A stretch of DNA of 64,000 nt. Source: Albifimbria verrucaria (lineage: Eukaryota > Ascomycota > Sordariomycetes > Hypocreales > Stachybotryaceae). The DNA lies in assembly GCA_020081605.1 (NCBI GenBank), contig JAHREC010000045.1, positions 2,852,001-2,916,000 on the forward strand, in the 5' to 3' direction. The notes beneath the pieces were generated by a model. That model had not been told where the DNA came from. It searched no databases and was given only the letters and a program-made list of their open reading frames with translations. The number at the start of each line of letters is the position of its first letter. Position 1 is the stretch's first letter. Shown piece by piece: positions 33,433-44,551 of this stretch. The translations under genes and the position numbers were made by a program.

Positions 33433-34609
33433 ATGGTTCACTCACTGAAGTCCCTGCTGGGTCTTGCCTTGGCGAGCGCCTCAGTTGCGTACGCACAGTC
33501 TCCTGTTTGGGGCCAGTGTGGTGGACAAGGCTGGACAGGCCCGACCACTTGCGTGTCTGGCTCGACATGTGTTGCCCAAAACCAGTGGTATTGTATGTAA
33601 AGTCTTAAAATGTATGGTTTGGATATTGCTAACAACGAGGATCAGCACAATGTCTTCCTGGTGGAGGTGGTAACGAGCCAAACCCGGAGCCCTCTACGAC
33701 GGTCAACCCTCCGACCCCTTCCCAGACCGGTGGAGGCACACCTGCCAAGAGTGTCGAGGCTCTGTACACTGTTGAACCGACCTTGCGAGGACATACTGTT
33801 TACAGACCCAAGGACATGAATTCATTCGCCAAGATGCCTGTTGTGGTCTGGGGTAACGGTGCCTGCTCCGCAGACGGTTTGTCCCATGTCAACTTCAACC
33901 TTGAGATCGCCAGCTGGGGTGTGATTGTCATCGCCCAGGAGAGCCTCGCCAAAGTGGCAGCACAAACTCCAACCAGATGAAAGAAGCCATTGACTGGGCT
34001 GTATCGAATGCCGGAAAGGGTACCTATGCCAACATGGACGCTAGCCGCATTGCTGCCGCTGGCATGTCATGTGGTGGAACAGAGGCCCTGGCCATGGGTG
34101 TGTTATCATTCATCACTACAGATGGGAGAAGTAGTAGCTGACTTTAGTTGCCGACAGTCCCAGATAGCCGTCTCAAGGCGTATGGTATCTTCAACTCCGG
34201 TAACCTCGATGCTGGTGGCACCAACAGAATCATCCCTCAGATCAATGTGCCGATCTTCTTCTTCCTCGGCGGACCTAGTGATATTGCATACAGCAATGTA
34301 TGAGAACTCCACATTACGTGATAACAGGCCAGAACCTATGCTAACGATGCACGATAGGGCATGCGAGACTACGGCGCTGTTAAGTCAGGTGTTCCATCCT
34401 GGGTCGGCAACCTCCCCGTAGGTCACGGAGGCACTTATGGTGACCCGAAGGGCGGCAAGTTTGGCCGCGCGGCTCAATTGTATTTCCGCTGGGCTTTGCG
34501 TGGAGACACCTCAGCATCTCCTTTCTTCACTGGCAACGGTGCTCAATCAGATGGTTGGACAGTTCAGTCAAAGAGCTTGAACAACTTGAATGTTGGTGCT
34601 CCTTGGTAG
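33433..34609 (+). CDS. Secreted alpha/beta-hydrolase (putative esterase) with N-terminal CBM1
   Basis: Four exons (33433..33592, 33646..34097, 34158..34297, 34358..34609), 334 residues. The signal peptide [14 protein letters not shown] is followed directly by a fungal cellulose-binding module ([15 protein letters not shown] ... [14 protein letters not shown]) with its four Cys and three surface aromatic residues. A Pro/Thr/Gly linker leads to a hydrolase. The strand [12 protein letters not shown] forms the oxyanion region, [13 protein letters not shown] carries the nucleophile Ser, [11 protein letters not shown] the probable acid Asp, and VGHGGTYG the His. One G is missing near 33938-33941; restoring it joins the frames. 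The fold resembles chlorophyllase/PET-hydrolase-like or carbohydrate esterases. The CBM1 implies action on cellulose-bound substrate such as acetylated or feruloylated polysaccharide. Exact esterase family not assigned. Confidence 0.82.
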
Positions 34610-35870
34610 ATTAGGAGTTTCAGACGGAAGACCGATGAACTTTGCTTGCTATTATTTAAAGACATTATTATCTAGGTATATGAGTCAACTCACCAGCTCA
34701 CTGAGATCTCTGAGGGCCCTGCATGCGCAAAATATTAGAGTCATACATCTCCCTCAGTTTTTTTCTTTACCGCTCCGTAAACTGGCATTACTGAAGTCTC
34801 TTATTTTAACTTCATTTTCTTACTTTGAGCAATCTTGTAAAAATAAAACCGCAAAAATCGTGATTTGTACTATATAACCTTTGCTATTGTTATTTGACAT
34901 CAGCCATTCCGACCACTACAACTTTGTCATCATAGGGAGGAGGTAGGGCTGGTCTTGCGCTGATCAGTCGACTCAGCGAAGACGCAGCAATTGGTGACCC
35001 GTTCTCCGTGGAGATACGCGGACACTATCCCAATACTGCCACTATTGACCCACAGACGCAACAGAGGAGCTTTGCTAGCTTGGCATACTTGAAGCCAGTC
35101 CGAAACCGCAGCAAACTGACTCTTGTGATTGGAGCTCATGTTTTAAAAATCCTCTTCGACGATGCATCGCCATTGATGGTTGTCATTGGGCGTGTAATAC
35201 TCTCATAAAGGCGTAACCAAGACGGCGAGTCGCATTGATGAAGTCATACTGAGTCCTCTGTTCACACAAGACTCCCGAACTATCTAGCATAGACAATGAA
35301 AGTCTTCAGTCATCCCTGAACATACCAGTCGCTATTAGCAACAATGATGTGGGCCAAAGCTTACAAGATCATCCCATGGCTGGGCTCAGATTTGAAGTTG
35401 ATGATGGGGTCGCCTCCATGGACAATCTTCTCACGTAATCACCAGTCTCTACAGGATGGTACCATCTCTTCGTCTTCAAGTACTTGTCTAAAATTGACTA
35501 AGTTCTTAATTGTTAAAATCCTGCACGGCGATATGTTTCGATACTAGTTTTTGTAGTCTTGTCAATAATATATCAGAGGCTTCTAGGCCAGGATGTAGAG
35601 CAACAAGATCATGTGAATTTGGCAAAAGAATTTTGTCTTCTACAGAGCCTCGACGCTCACAGTGCCAGGGGTGAAGGTTGCCAATTGCGCATGGGCTTTT
35701 CATTACTCTTTTGGACGAATTGCATGACAGCGTGTTAGTCAAAACTGCCCCTGTCAAATGCATATAAGAATATTCAAGAAGGCTCTTGGTATTGGGTAAG
35801 ACGAGGTTTCATTACATTGAGTTGCACTGCACCACCACCCAATCATCACAGCACTACTTTTGAGCCCCTA
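34610..35870. other. AT-rich intergenic region
   Basis: No supported gene. AT-rich 3' sequence to about 34910, then unremarkable sequence up to the bZIP gene. Confidence 0.4.
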
Positions 35871-36947
35871 ATGCCCAACGAAGATGAACTGTCAAACTCG
35901 CTGCGCAAGAAGCGAGCCCGTGACAGGCGAGCCCAACAGAACCTTCGTGACAAGCGTATGGCTCATCTCCGATTGCTCGAGCAGCAGGTCGTGACGCTTG
36001 AAGCCGAGCTTCAGAATACACGTCAGACCTGCCATGACCTACGTAAAGAAAACGAGGCCTTACGAAGTCACCAGGATTACTTACAGCAATTGGTAATCAA
36101 GCGGACGGTCCCTATGTTCGTCAGACCACTCACAGTTGAATGACTTGTCCTTTCCCCCTAATACGTGTGCTTACTTGGACATCCCTGTAGTGATTCTGCT
36201 CATCAAAATAATCTCATCGAAGCCTCCGCCACATGTGGCTCGAGCAGAGGAGTCCTAGCGGAAGAATTCCATCCAGCAAAGAAATCCACAAGGCCAACAA
36301 CTAGTTCAAATAGAGCCACAAGCTATGTCGCCATTGAGTAAGGTAGACATAGCTGGGAGCGAGGAATTCATGTCAACTTTACTCAGTCCTTGGATTACCA
36401 GACCGGATTTAGTGCGCGCCTCTCCCAATGTCCCGAGACCTACGGAGATTTTATATGGTTCGAAGACCAATTTTCTCGCCAACTGTCTCTATCAAGGAAT
36501 GCGGATGTGGCCGTGGCGAGACCCAGAACGTCTTGCTCTAGGTTGGATAGCGTATTCTTTGATAAAATGGATGGTGGAGCCAACTATTGAATGGTATCAG
36601 CGCCTTCAGTGTTTTCAACGGCCTATCCAGGAGCAGCTGGACTATCCACACAGTTGCTTCATTGATTTCTTTGTGTGGCCTCAACTAAGATTTAATTTGA
36701 TCAAAAACCAATACAAGTATGACACTGAAGACCTTGCTGGGATATTAACGTGTTGCATTAAGGTCAGGTGGCCATGGAACAAGGCAGTTCTTGTGCCAGA
36801 CAATGAGGGCACCTTCAACTTGAAGAGGAGTTTTACAATACCTTTACAACGCAAGACGGCTGGGCTTTGACGGATGATTTTATCAACCAATACCCCGAAC
36901 TTGTTGACGGCTTGGACACGACTAAACTACGTTACAGATTTGATTGA
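35871..36947 (+). CDS. bZIP transcription factor with C-terminal DUF3425 domain
   Basis: The basic region and zipper begin at once after ATG 35871: LRKKRARDRRAQQNLRDKR, followed by Leu heptads through LLEQQVVTLEAELQ and LRKENEALR. The second half is DUF3425: RPTEILYGSKTNFLANCLY, WPWRDPERLALGWIAYSLIKW, RLQCFQRPIQEQLDYPHS, FFVWPQLRFNLI and KVRWPWN. It finishes WALTDDFINQYPEL and stops at 36945-36947. Two one-base breaks are apparent: an extra C near 36270 and a missing base near 36818. The exon 1/exon 2 junction (somewhere in 36095-36190, acceptor CCCTGTAG) is not resolved. bZIP/DUF3425 proteins (AP-1-like, related to AflR-adjacent and conidiation regulators) often control secondary metabolism or development. 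It sits 1.6 kb from a P450 gene in the same orientation. Confidence 0.8.
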
Positions 36948-38568
36948 GAAGTTAGAATCGATCACAGTGCATTAGTCAAAATTTCTGGATATAATGGTGA
37001 TTTTCGAAATTCGACAAATACAAGGGGTGGAATATGAATATGAGCAAATTTTGAGTACTTTATGCTTCAAGCGTCTTACATACCGTAGATCAGAAAGTCA
37101 TATCACGGAGGTCGGTGAATTCGCCTCGTCAAAATCAGCTTCTACACCGACCGGACATCTTCTCTCGACTTGGACAAGATCCAATGAGCAGCTACATACC
37201 CGGGTTCCACCGAAAGGAAATAGTCAGAAGGACTCGCCGCAGATGCAGTTGCAAATTGAGCCAACGGCCTGAAGATCCAAACTTTTCAAGTCGACAATCT
37301 GTGGCTTCAACAAGGCAAACTGTGCTGAATTCTGCTTAGCGATACGACATACTTATGAAGACCAATATAAGCGTATTATATAGACACGAATATCCGGATA
37401 ACGGAATGGACCTTGCAGGGATTGATAGAGAGGAGGGTGAAGCAGTGTCCGGGCTTTTCGAGTTTGTTCGGTCTATGCACGAGGGTAGGGCTCGGGATAT
37501 AGGCAACTCTGAATCCCGCATGTCACTGACTCAGTGGTACAGGTCCGCTTGAAGTGGAGCGGAGATCAAGTCCGCACAAGGGATATCGCCGATTGTGCGG
37601 AGGCGGGCAGTCCCGTTAAGGGCCTAGCAATGATCCTCATGCGTTTCCAAGGAGCATCATACAACTCCGTTGACCCTAGTTGTACTATACATGGAAGCGC
37701 AAATAAGCAGAGCGTGTCGTTTAAACGCTGTCTTTAATTTCAGCCAGGGTCTGATTAGGTCAGACGCGCACAAGGCTTCGCACATGCCAGGTTGCTAATG
37801 ATCGGCATGTGACCGATAGAGAAGCAATATGTTAAACGAACTCCGGTGGTCACTGTGCCTGCATGGGTTGGACCGCTGATTCAGTGGTGGGTCATGACCG
37901 GCTTGTGCTGTGCCGGCGGCGGGTTACAACGCGCGTGCATGGTGCTCCGTTTGCGCGCCAAACCCCGCAACGGCTCGGTAGTATCATCGAGTAACATGTT
38001 TGATATTGCAAGAATCTTTGGGGCACTTGATTTGTTTCGATGCTGAAGCTCCAACAGTGAAGGAAACGTGGCCCCAGCGTAGGTGATGGAGGAATCAAGC
38101 ATCAGACAAATCTCATATGAGAGTACAGGCAACTTAGCGAAAAGCTTCTGGGTCCTTTCCGCGATTCTTCCATGCGAGGAAGATCAGTCACAAAACGAAC
38201 CCCCTGAGACATAATCAGTGGTGTGAACTGGGTCCCTTGCGGGTCGCAACACGATTGACATTGGTGCTGAGAGAACCCGGTGTGGCAATGCATGCATGAT
38301 GAAGTCAAGTGCGACGGGATTGCGTTGCCAGGCCATCCGGCACTTCCAAGGATGTGACAAGAGCGTTATATCATCTAATTGGTACGTGGGAGACCATCTA
38401 GAAACAAAGTGGCTTGAGCACAGTTGTGGATGCATCCATCGCTTAACGCGTATCGTTCCATGTTTCCCAAGAAATATAAAAAGCGACACCCACCATCACG
38501 GAATTCTCGTATTCAATTCATCAACTCGAATACCTCTGTTTACGACAACCCGTTTATGTTGTCTCATC
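36948..38568. other. Intergenic between bZIP and P450 genes
   Basis: Short frames at 36994-37339 on the plus strand overlap in two phases (one with a basic RRTRRRCSCK patch), suggesting a decayed fragment. No family can be named. The rest is unremarkable. A TATAAAA word at 38474-38480 may serve the P450. Confidence 0.35.
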
Positions 38569-40299
38569 ATGGAACACTTGGCTGATCTTCCACCTACATT
38601 ATGGAGGCTGCACCTCCAGCATCCAGGAATCGCGGTCCTTGTGTGGGTGAGTGGCCACTAAAAGCGCCTCAAAACTTGAAAAGTCTGACACAATAAATCC
38701 ACAGTGCCTGGTCGGATGTTTAGCCCACGTGTCCTATAACCTGTTTATTCATCCGTTGCGAAGATATCCAGGTCCAGTGGCTGCGCGTGCGAGCGGTTTA
38801 TGGAAGCTTCGCAAGATCTTAGCTGGAAACCTCCACCAGAATGTCAAAACGCTCCATGAAGTATACGGACCTGTTGTTCGCATTTCGCCTAGCGAGCTGT
38901 CCTTTATCGAAGCACAAGCCTGGAAAGATATTTATGGTCATCACGGGGCATACGAAATGGCAAAAGATGATAATTTCTATCGTACTTTAGGAAAGCGTGT
39001 TCCAGATAGCATTATCACTGCAGATCGGGCCGAACACAGCATGTTGCGGCGTCAATTGTCTCACGGATTTTCTGATCGCTCCATGCGAGATCAGGAACCC
39101 ATCATCGGCACCTACGTGGATCTATTGATGCGCCGCTTGGAAGAACACTCGGGAAACGGCTCAAAACCTGTCGACATGCGGTCTTGGTTTAACTTTGCTA
39201 CCTTCGATATCATTGGAAATCTCGGTTTTGGATCAGACTTCGGTTGTCTTGAGAATTCTCACTATCATCCTTGGGTAGATGCAATCGCCAACAATCTCAA
39301 GGAGAGTGCCATGTTTCGAGTCCTGATAAAAGCTCTTCCTGGAAACTTCATTTTCTTGATGAGCCAGGCAGGTCTGTTCAAGGGCGAAAGCAGCATATGC
39401 TGTATACGAAGAAGAAGGTGCAAGACCGCATGAATCTAGGAGTTGAAAGACCCGATTTCCTTGAAGGCCTTCTTCGGAAGAAGGATATGCTGGTAAGATC
39501 TTTTCTTGTGTAAACCTTTCGCTTGCTATTGAACTGACCTCATCCCTTCTAGAGTCAAGGAGAGCTTGAAATGAATGCCCAACTCATCATTGTGGCAGGA
39601 TCTGAAACAACAGCCACGCTCATGAGTGGCGCACTATATTTGTTTGCGACACATCCCGAAGTTATGCAGAAGTTGACCGAGGAGGTCCGGTCTGCCTTCA
39701 ACAGCGAAGAAGAAATCAAGTTAACGTCTGTGAATCATTTAAATTACATGCTGGCGTGTTTGAATGAGGCGCTCAGAATGTACCCACCAGTGCCTATTGG
39801 TTTGCCGAGAGTCGTACCAAAGGAGGCCACACAATTGCGGGACATTGGGTTCCTGAGGATGTGAGTTGTCTTTTCTAACAGTCGGAGTTCAGCGAATGCG
39901 TACTGATGATACAGACTTCTGTTGCGGTTTGGCAACTCGCAGCAAATCTGAGCAACACAAATTTCACAAATGCTGATGAATTTCATCCAAGTCGATTTTT
40001 GGGTGATGAAAAGTTTGCATCAGACAATCTTGATGTTGTGCAACCGTTCAGTGTTGGCCCTCGAAACTGTATAGGCCGAAAGTAAGATATTTTCCTCATG
40101 ACCAGTAGATACTAGCTAACCTTGCCACTGGTAATGCAGCCTGGCTTATGCTGAGATGCGCCTTATAATTGCCAGATTGCTGTATAAATTCGATGTCGAA
40201 CTTGCGCCTAATGCCAAAAACTGGCTTGAGGATCAAAAGGTATATACTTTATGGGACAAGCCCGAGCTTCCCGTATATCTTAAACTGGCTAGGAGATAA
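38569..40299 (+). CDS. Cytochrome P450 monooxygenase
   Basis: Five exons (38569..38646, 38705..39492, 39553..39860, 39915..40081, 40140..40299) give about 500 residues. The N-terminal membrane anchor is split by intron 1 (HPGIAVLVW / CLVGCLAHVSYNLFIHPL). It is followed by RRYPGP, the typical Pro hinge. Landmarks: the C-helix region (HSMLRRQLSHGFSDRSM), the I-helix oxygen-activation motif IVAGSETTATLMSG, the K-helix LNEALRMYPPVP (ExxR), and the heme-binding loop FSVGPRNCIGRN with the ligand Cys. One G is missing at 39382-39384 and one base near 39826; both frames resume at once. The sequence style fits the isotrichodermin C-15 hydroxylase-like (CYP65-type) group of Hypocreales, usually in secondary-metabolite clusters. 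Substrate unknown. The SDR and Zn2Cys6 neighbours support a cluster role. Confidence 0.88.
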
Positions 40300-40805
40300 A
40301 GCCAATGCTTTGGGCTGTGTGACTTGTGTCTGAGGGCTTTTGTAATTAGGTACATAATACGTATCGTTTCTTATATACATTGTACTGAGTTGTTGGCTAA
40401 GTGGACATGACAGTCCTTGACTTGGGTCCCCATGACTAGAAGTGATATTGTACACGTAGAGCTACTTGATGTGTCTAGTAAACAAACGACTTGCGGAACT
40501 TTTAAGCTGATGAAAACTGACGACTATCTGCCAGATTCTTGAGATCTAAATTCAACTTCTACTGGATATGGTATTTATAAAAGCTTGCACATGTATGAAC
40601 GTTATCGCGTAGCAAGATGACAGCACGGAGTTACGAAATTAACATACAGGAACTGCTATGTGTAGAAACTTGTCTATATTCTAGTAATAATAAATTAGTA
40701 CATGTCGTGCTACTTGAAATCCTCAACAGCCCATTCCCGATACCCCAACCACATTAACTCTCCGTTCAATAACAAGAAGCTGTTCCGATGTAGCCCAATC
40801 ATAAA
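40300..40805. other. Intergenic between convergent P450 and SDR genes
   Basis: AT-rich shared 3' region of about 500 bases; no gene seen. Confidence 0.4.
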
Positions 40806-41901
40806 TTAGCTTGCATAAGAGGACACTTGCGCTTCTGACCATTTCCAGAAGTCCTCCGCTGCCCCAGATCCGCCCTCAGCTTTGGATTTCGCTGCCCGGC
40901 TCTTGTCTGCAGTCATCTGCCATAATCTACCCCACGGAGCGACTAAACAAAGGTTAGCAAAACAGTTTAAAGTGTAAATCTGACGAGTGGATGCCTACTA
41001 AAGGTCCCACTGTTCTCTAACGATATCTTGGGAGAAAACGCGGCAAAAACACTCGTATATGCGCCAAACACTGATGGGTAAAGCACTGTTCGCCTTAGGA
41101 GCCATAGCACAAGCGGGCTTTGTGTGCGCCAAAAGTCTGAGTCCAAGTTGCCTGGGTTCAATGCGACTGAAATTATACCATGTTGCTTGTAGCGTGCTGC
41201 GAACTCCGTAGAGTGAAGATAGTTGCCGATCTTGCTCATGCAATACTTGTGAAACCCAGATTTGTCAATATGATAATCCAGGTTATCCATGAAACCATTT
41301 GCACTGATGCCTTCTGTAGCGGAAGATGAAGTCCAAATAACACGCACGGCGTTGGATGGCGAGTTCTTCGCGGTGTAGATGAGGGTTGGCGCCAAAAGCT
41401 TTGTGAAGAGAAACGGACCAACGCAGTTTACACCAAGCTGCAGTTCGTATCCCTGCGCTGTCTTGGAGCCCGGATCAGGATAGCCAACTCCGGCGTTATT
41501 GAACAGCAAATGAAGTTGATGCTCTTGTTTCTTAAACGCCTCTGCTGCTTCTTTGACAAGGTTGAGATCGGCGAGGTCAAGTGAAAGAACGCAAAGCTGA
41601 CCAGAGGACTTAGGAACTGCGGCAATTATACTTTCTATAGCCTTTCGTGTTTTCGTCTCTGATCGAGCCGCCATGTAAACCTTGGCATTATGGGCGTAGA
41701 GCATCTGAGCAATTTCCATGCCCACCCCTGTGTTTGCGCCTGTGACAATACACACCTTGATTTCGTAAGTAGGAGTAATATTAAGTAGTGGATTGTGGAA
41801 TGGCATGTACTCACTTTGCCAGACAAGTCCGGGATGTCTTTGTCAGTAAATGTGGGTTTCGGTGGGAAACTCTGGGAGATTAGGTTCTTAAGGCTGGACA
41901 T
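40806..41901 (-). CDS. Short-chain dehydrogenase/reductase (retinol dehydrogenase-like)
   Basis: Structure complement(40806..40942, 40999..41755, 41815..41901), 326 residues, frame intact. The Rossmann nucleotide motif VCIVTGANTGVGMEIA begins right after intron 1. NNAGVGYPDP (NNAG), the Ser of IWTSSSA and the catalytic pair in FHKYCMSKIGNYLH (YxxxK) follow in the usual spacing. A C-terminal PGNLDSDF segment and a Lys/Ala-rich tail (SRAAKSKAEGG) complete it. The start at 41901 was preferred to an in-frame Met nine codons upstream. It belongs to the extended fungal SDR group acting on lipophilic alcohols or ketones with NADP(H). It is divergently transcribed from the Zn2Cys6 gene, and convergent with the P450, which suggests a shared pathway. 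Confidence 0.9.
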
Positions 41902-42090
41902 CTTGGCTGCAATTGTGAACAAGATCAAGCGAAGTGTTAAAGTATGCTTTTGGACAGTGTAAATGAATTATTGATGTAGATATACCACTTTTGTTCGAAT
42001 TGATGTTCTGAATTCGAAAATCGACTCGAGATGAGTCGCTGGGGATTTTATATTATTCAAGAGTTACTATCGTGAATGCTTCCAATGTCC

Positions 42091-42226
42091 CGGAGGAGTG
42101 AATCCCGCGGGATTCATGCCGGAATTCCGCACAGCTACCTCAGGCAATCTTGACAAACCCTGCTAGTGTAGGAGTTTGAACCCGCGGGTCTAGTGGATTT
42201 CAGGAGCTCGTGCCTCAATACCGCGG
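42091..42226. promoter_or_regulatory. Cluster of CGG/CCG palindromes in a divergent promoter
   Basis: Between the SDR start (41901) and the Zn2Cys6 start (42355) lie an 18-base perfect palindrome TGAATCCCGCGGGATTCA (42099-42116), CGGAATTCCG (42120-42129, an inverted CGG-N4-CCG), ACCCGCGGGT (42180-42189) and CCGCGG (42221-42226). Paired CGG triplets are the usual contact sites of Zn2Cys6 dimers, so these are candidate operators for the adjacent regulator. Confidence 0.55.
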
Positions 42227-42354
42227 GGTTGGCATGGCCTAGCTCCATTCACAACGTTCCCTTGCATCAGCACACCGATGGCATACGTTACTCCACGCGT
42301 CGAGCCAGCCGTTACCCTGATAGCAGTTAGGAAGCTTTAGTTCATTGACTCGTC

Positions 42355-44551
42355 ATGGAACATAGGGCATCGGCAAACCCGATGACTAAGTGCACCCCGG
42401 CCCCTTACGGGGAGCATGCGCAGGATGTGCCCGGGCCAAATGCAAATGCTACTACCTGACTGATGGAGTTCAGTGTGAGAGGTACGACTCTGATACTGGG
42501 TAGTATCAAAAAGTCTCATTTCTAAAGTATTGAGGGCTCTAACATGTATTGAAATGGAGGTGCCAGCGGCTGGGCAAGATATGCGAGCCATCCATGAACA
42601 CGAGGAAGCGCAAGACACCCTCATCACCACCTCGATCACAGTCGCAACGAGGACAACCAACGCAAGCGTCTGTAGAAAAAAGCTTGATGATATCATGTCA
42701 ATTCTACGGGCTCATCACGCAGAAAACAATGACGACGGACCAGTCATAGCACCTTCATTAGGCATAAGTGAAGGAACCCCATCAACTTCAAACACCTTTC
42801 CCGAGACAGATGATCTCTCAACCTCTGACCATGGACGCCAACCAGATCTTTTACTTAATACAAAAGACAGCTATGTTGATATTTTGCGTCCTGATAAGTC
42901 ACTGGACTCACAGAATCTTGAGTCAAGCACAACTCCGTCAAGAATTGAACTTGATGTCTCCTCTCACGTCTTTACTGACGACGAGACTAAACAGCGTCTA
43001 GAGCAATTTCGTCACAGCTTTCTCCCAACCTTTCCTTTTGTTCGTATTCCCGATAATGAAAATCCTGAGGAATTTCGTCGCCAGAAGCCATTCACATGGA
43101 TTGTGATCATGGCATTGACAGAGAGAATAGTTGCAAAACAATTTGAACTGGAAGAAACAATTTGGGAAATAATCACCAAGCGTGTCGTCGGTCAGCACTA
43201 TGCAAACATTGATCTTCTTCTTGGAATAATGGCGTTTTCCGCATGGTAGATTACCATTTCGTTCTTGGCCCTCCAATGAAAAATTACAAGGACCAATACT
43301 TACTCTATTTGCAGGTCTCATTATTTTAAACAAGACAAGCCGTTTATGAACAAGCTTACGCAGATAGCCGTCTCCATCGCTTTTGATCTTGATCTTCACC
43401 GAAGCTCGTCCACCAGAGTTCAACGCCAGCGACAGGTTGATCACATCTCCACTTTGAGTGCCCGGAGTGAACATATACGGACAAAGGAGGAGCGTCGGAC
43501 CTTTCTTGCTCTCTTCAGTTTGACTACAGTGTAAGGAGCGAGTAAATTGAGCTATTATTGCTCAGGTTCAATCGCAAGTAGACTCGACTAACCAGCATAT
43601 CCCAGCACATGGGAAGCCTACAGAAAGATATCACCTTTGGGTCGATCGCCCTACTTGAGGGAATGCTTGCGCATCATGCGAGATAATCCGGAAACATCCT
43701 TGGATCTTCTTTTAATTGGCGAAGTCGAATGCCAGCTTATTGCCAACCAATTGACCTACCCCAGTATGAATGATGTCGATGATAACGAATCGGCTGGTAA
43801 CCCTTCTCGTCTTCTTTGCACCACAATTCTGAATCAATTAATGGATCTAAAGAAAAATTTGCCAATACAAACGCAGCCCCTCAGTTAGTATCACCAAAAA
43901 TGATACACAAGTCTTATTCTGACGGACCTTGCAGAAACAATGCAACTATTCCTTGGTAGTACTGAACTCAAAATACGAGATCATCTACTCAAATCTGGAA
44001 GTCATGATCAGATGACGAAGTTGAAAGATCTCGAATCTACATTGGTCTGTATAGAACGCTGGCTTAGTGTGGCATCCGAGATGACCATGTTTGACTGGGT
44101 TGGCATCAGCGTGGATACTTTTAATCAGTTCATGCAGTGTCTCATCATTTTATTCAAGCTCACCACGGCCTGCGAGCCATTATGGAATACAGATGAAGTT
44201 AAGAAAAGGGCCGATGTATTCCAGATCCTCGACTACCATTGCGAGATTATCAACCAAGTCACAATCGAAATGAGAATGGTTGATGCGCCTGGGTTACGTC
44301 ATGGACTATTCTACAAAGCACCAAGTCTTCTACAAGGTGTCAAAGCGTTGATGAGGGCTGAAATGACAACAGGGGTCTCTTCTTCCTCCAATGACGACCA
44401 TCCAAAACCCCACGGGAAGGAATACGATTTTACGACTTTCAACGGACCTGATTTTGTTGAGGATATTTTTGTGAATCTCGATGCAGAGCCATGGCTATCT
44501 GATCTCTTCGAAGGAAGCTGGAATTATGGTATATCAAGTTCTATTGATTAA
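42355..44551 (+). CDS. Zn2Cys6 (fungal-specific) transcription factor
   Basis: Five exons (42355..42481, 42560..43245, 43315..43530, 43596..43883, 43935..44551), roughly 645 residues. The zinc cluster is split by intron 1: CAGCARAKCKC in exon 1, then C-E-R / CQRLGKIC in exon 2, giving the six-Cys CxxCxxxxxCxC...CxxCxxxxxxC pattern. A basic linker (NTRKRKTP) follows. The rest is the acidic/helical middle-homology-type regulatory region (LEQFRHSFLPTFPFVRIP ...) with SHYFKQDKPFMNKL and IAVSIAFDLDLHR typical of fungal_trans-like domains. One G is missing in the gggg run 42409-42412 (PYGGACAGC requires it) and one A in the run 42676-42681. The exon 3/4 phase is also off by one. Probably the pathway-specific activator for the neighbouring SDR and P450. 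Confidence 0.85.
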
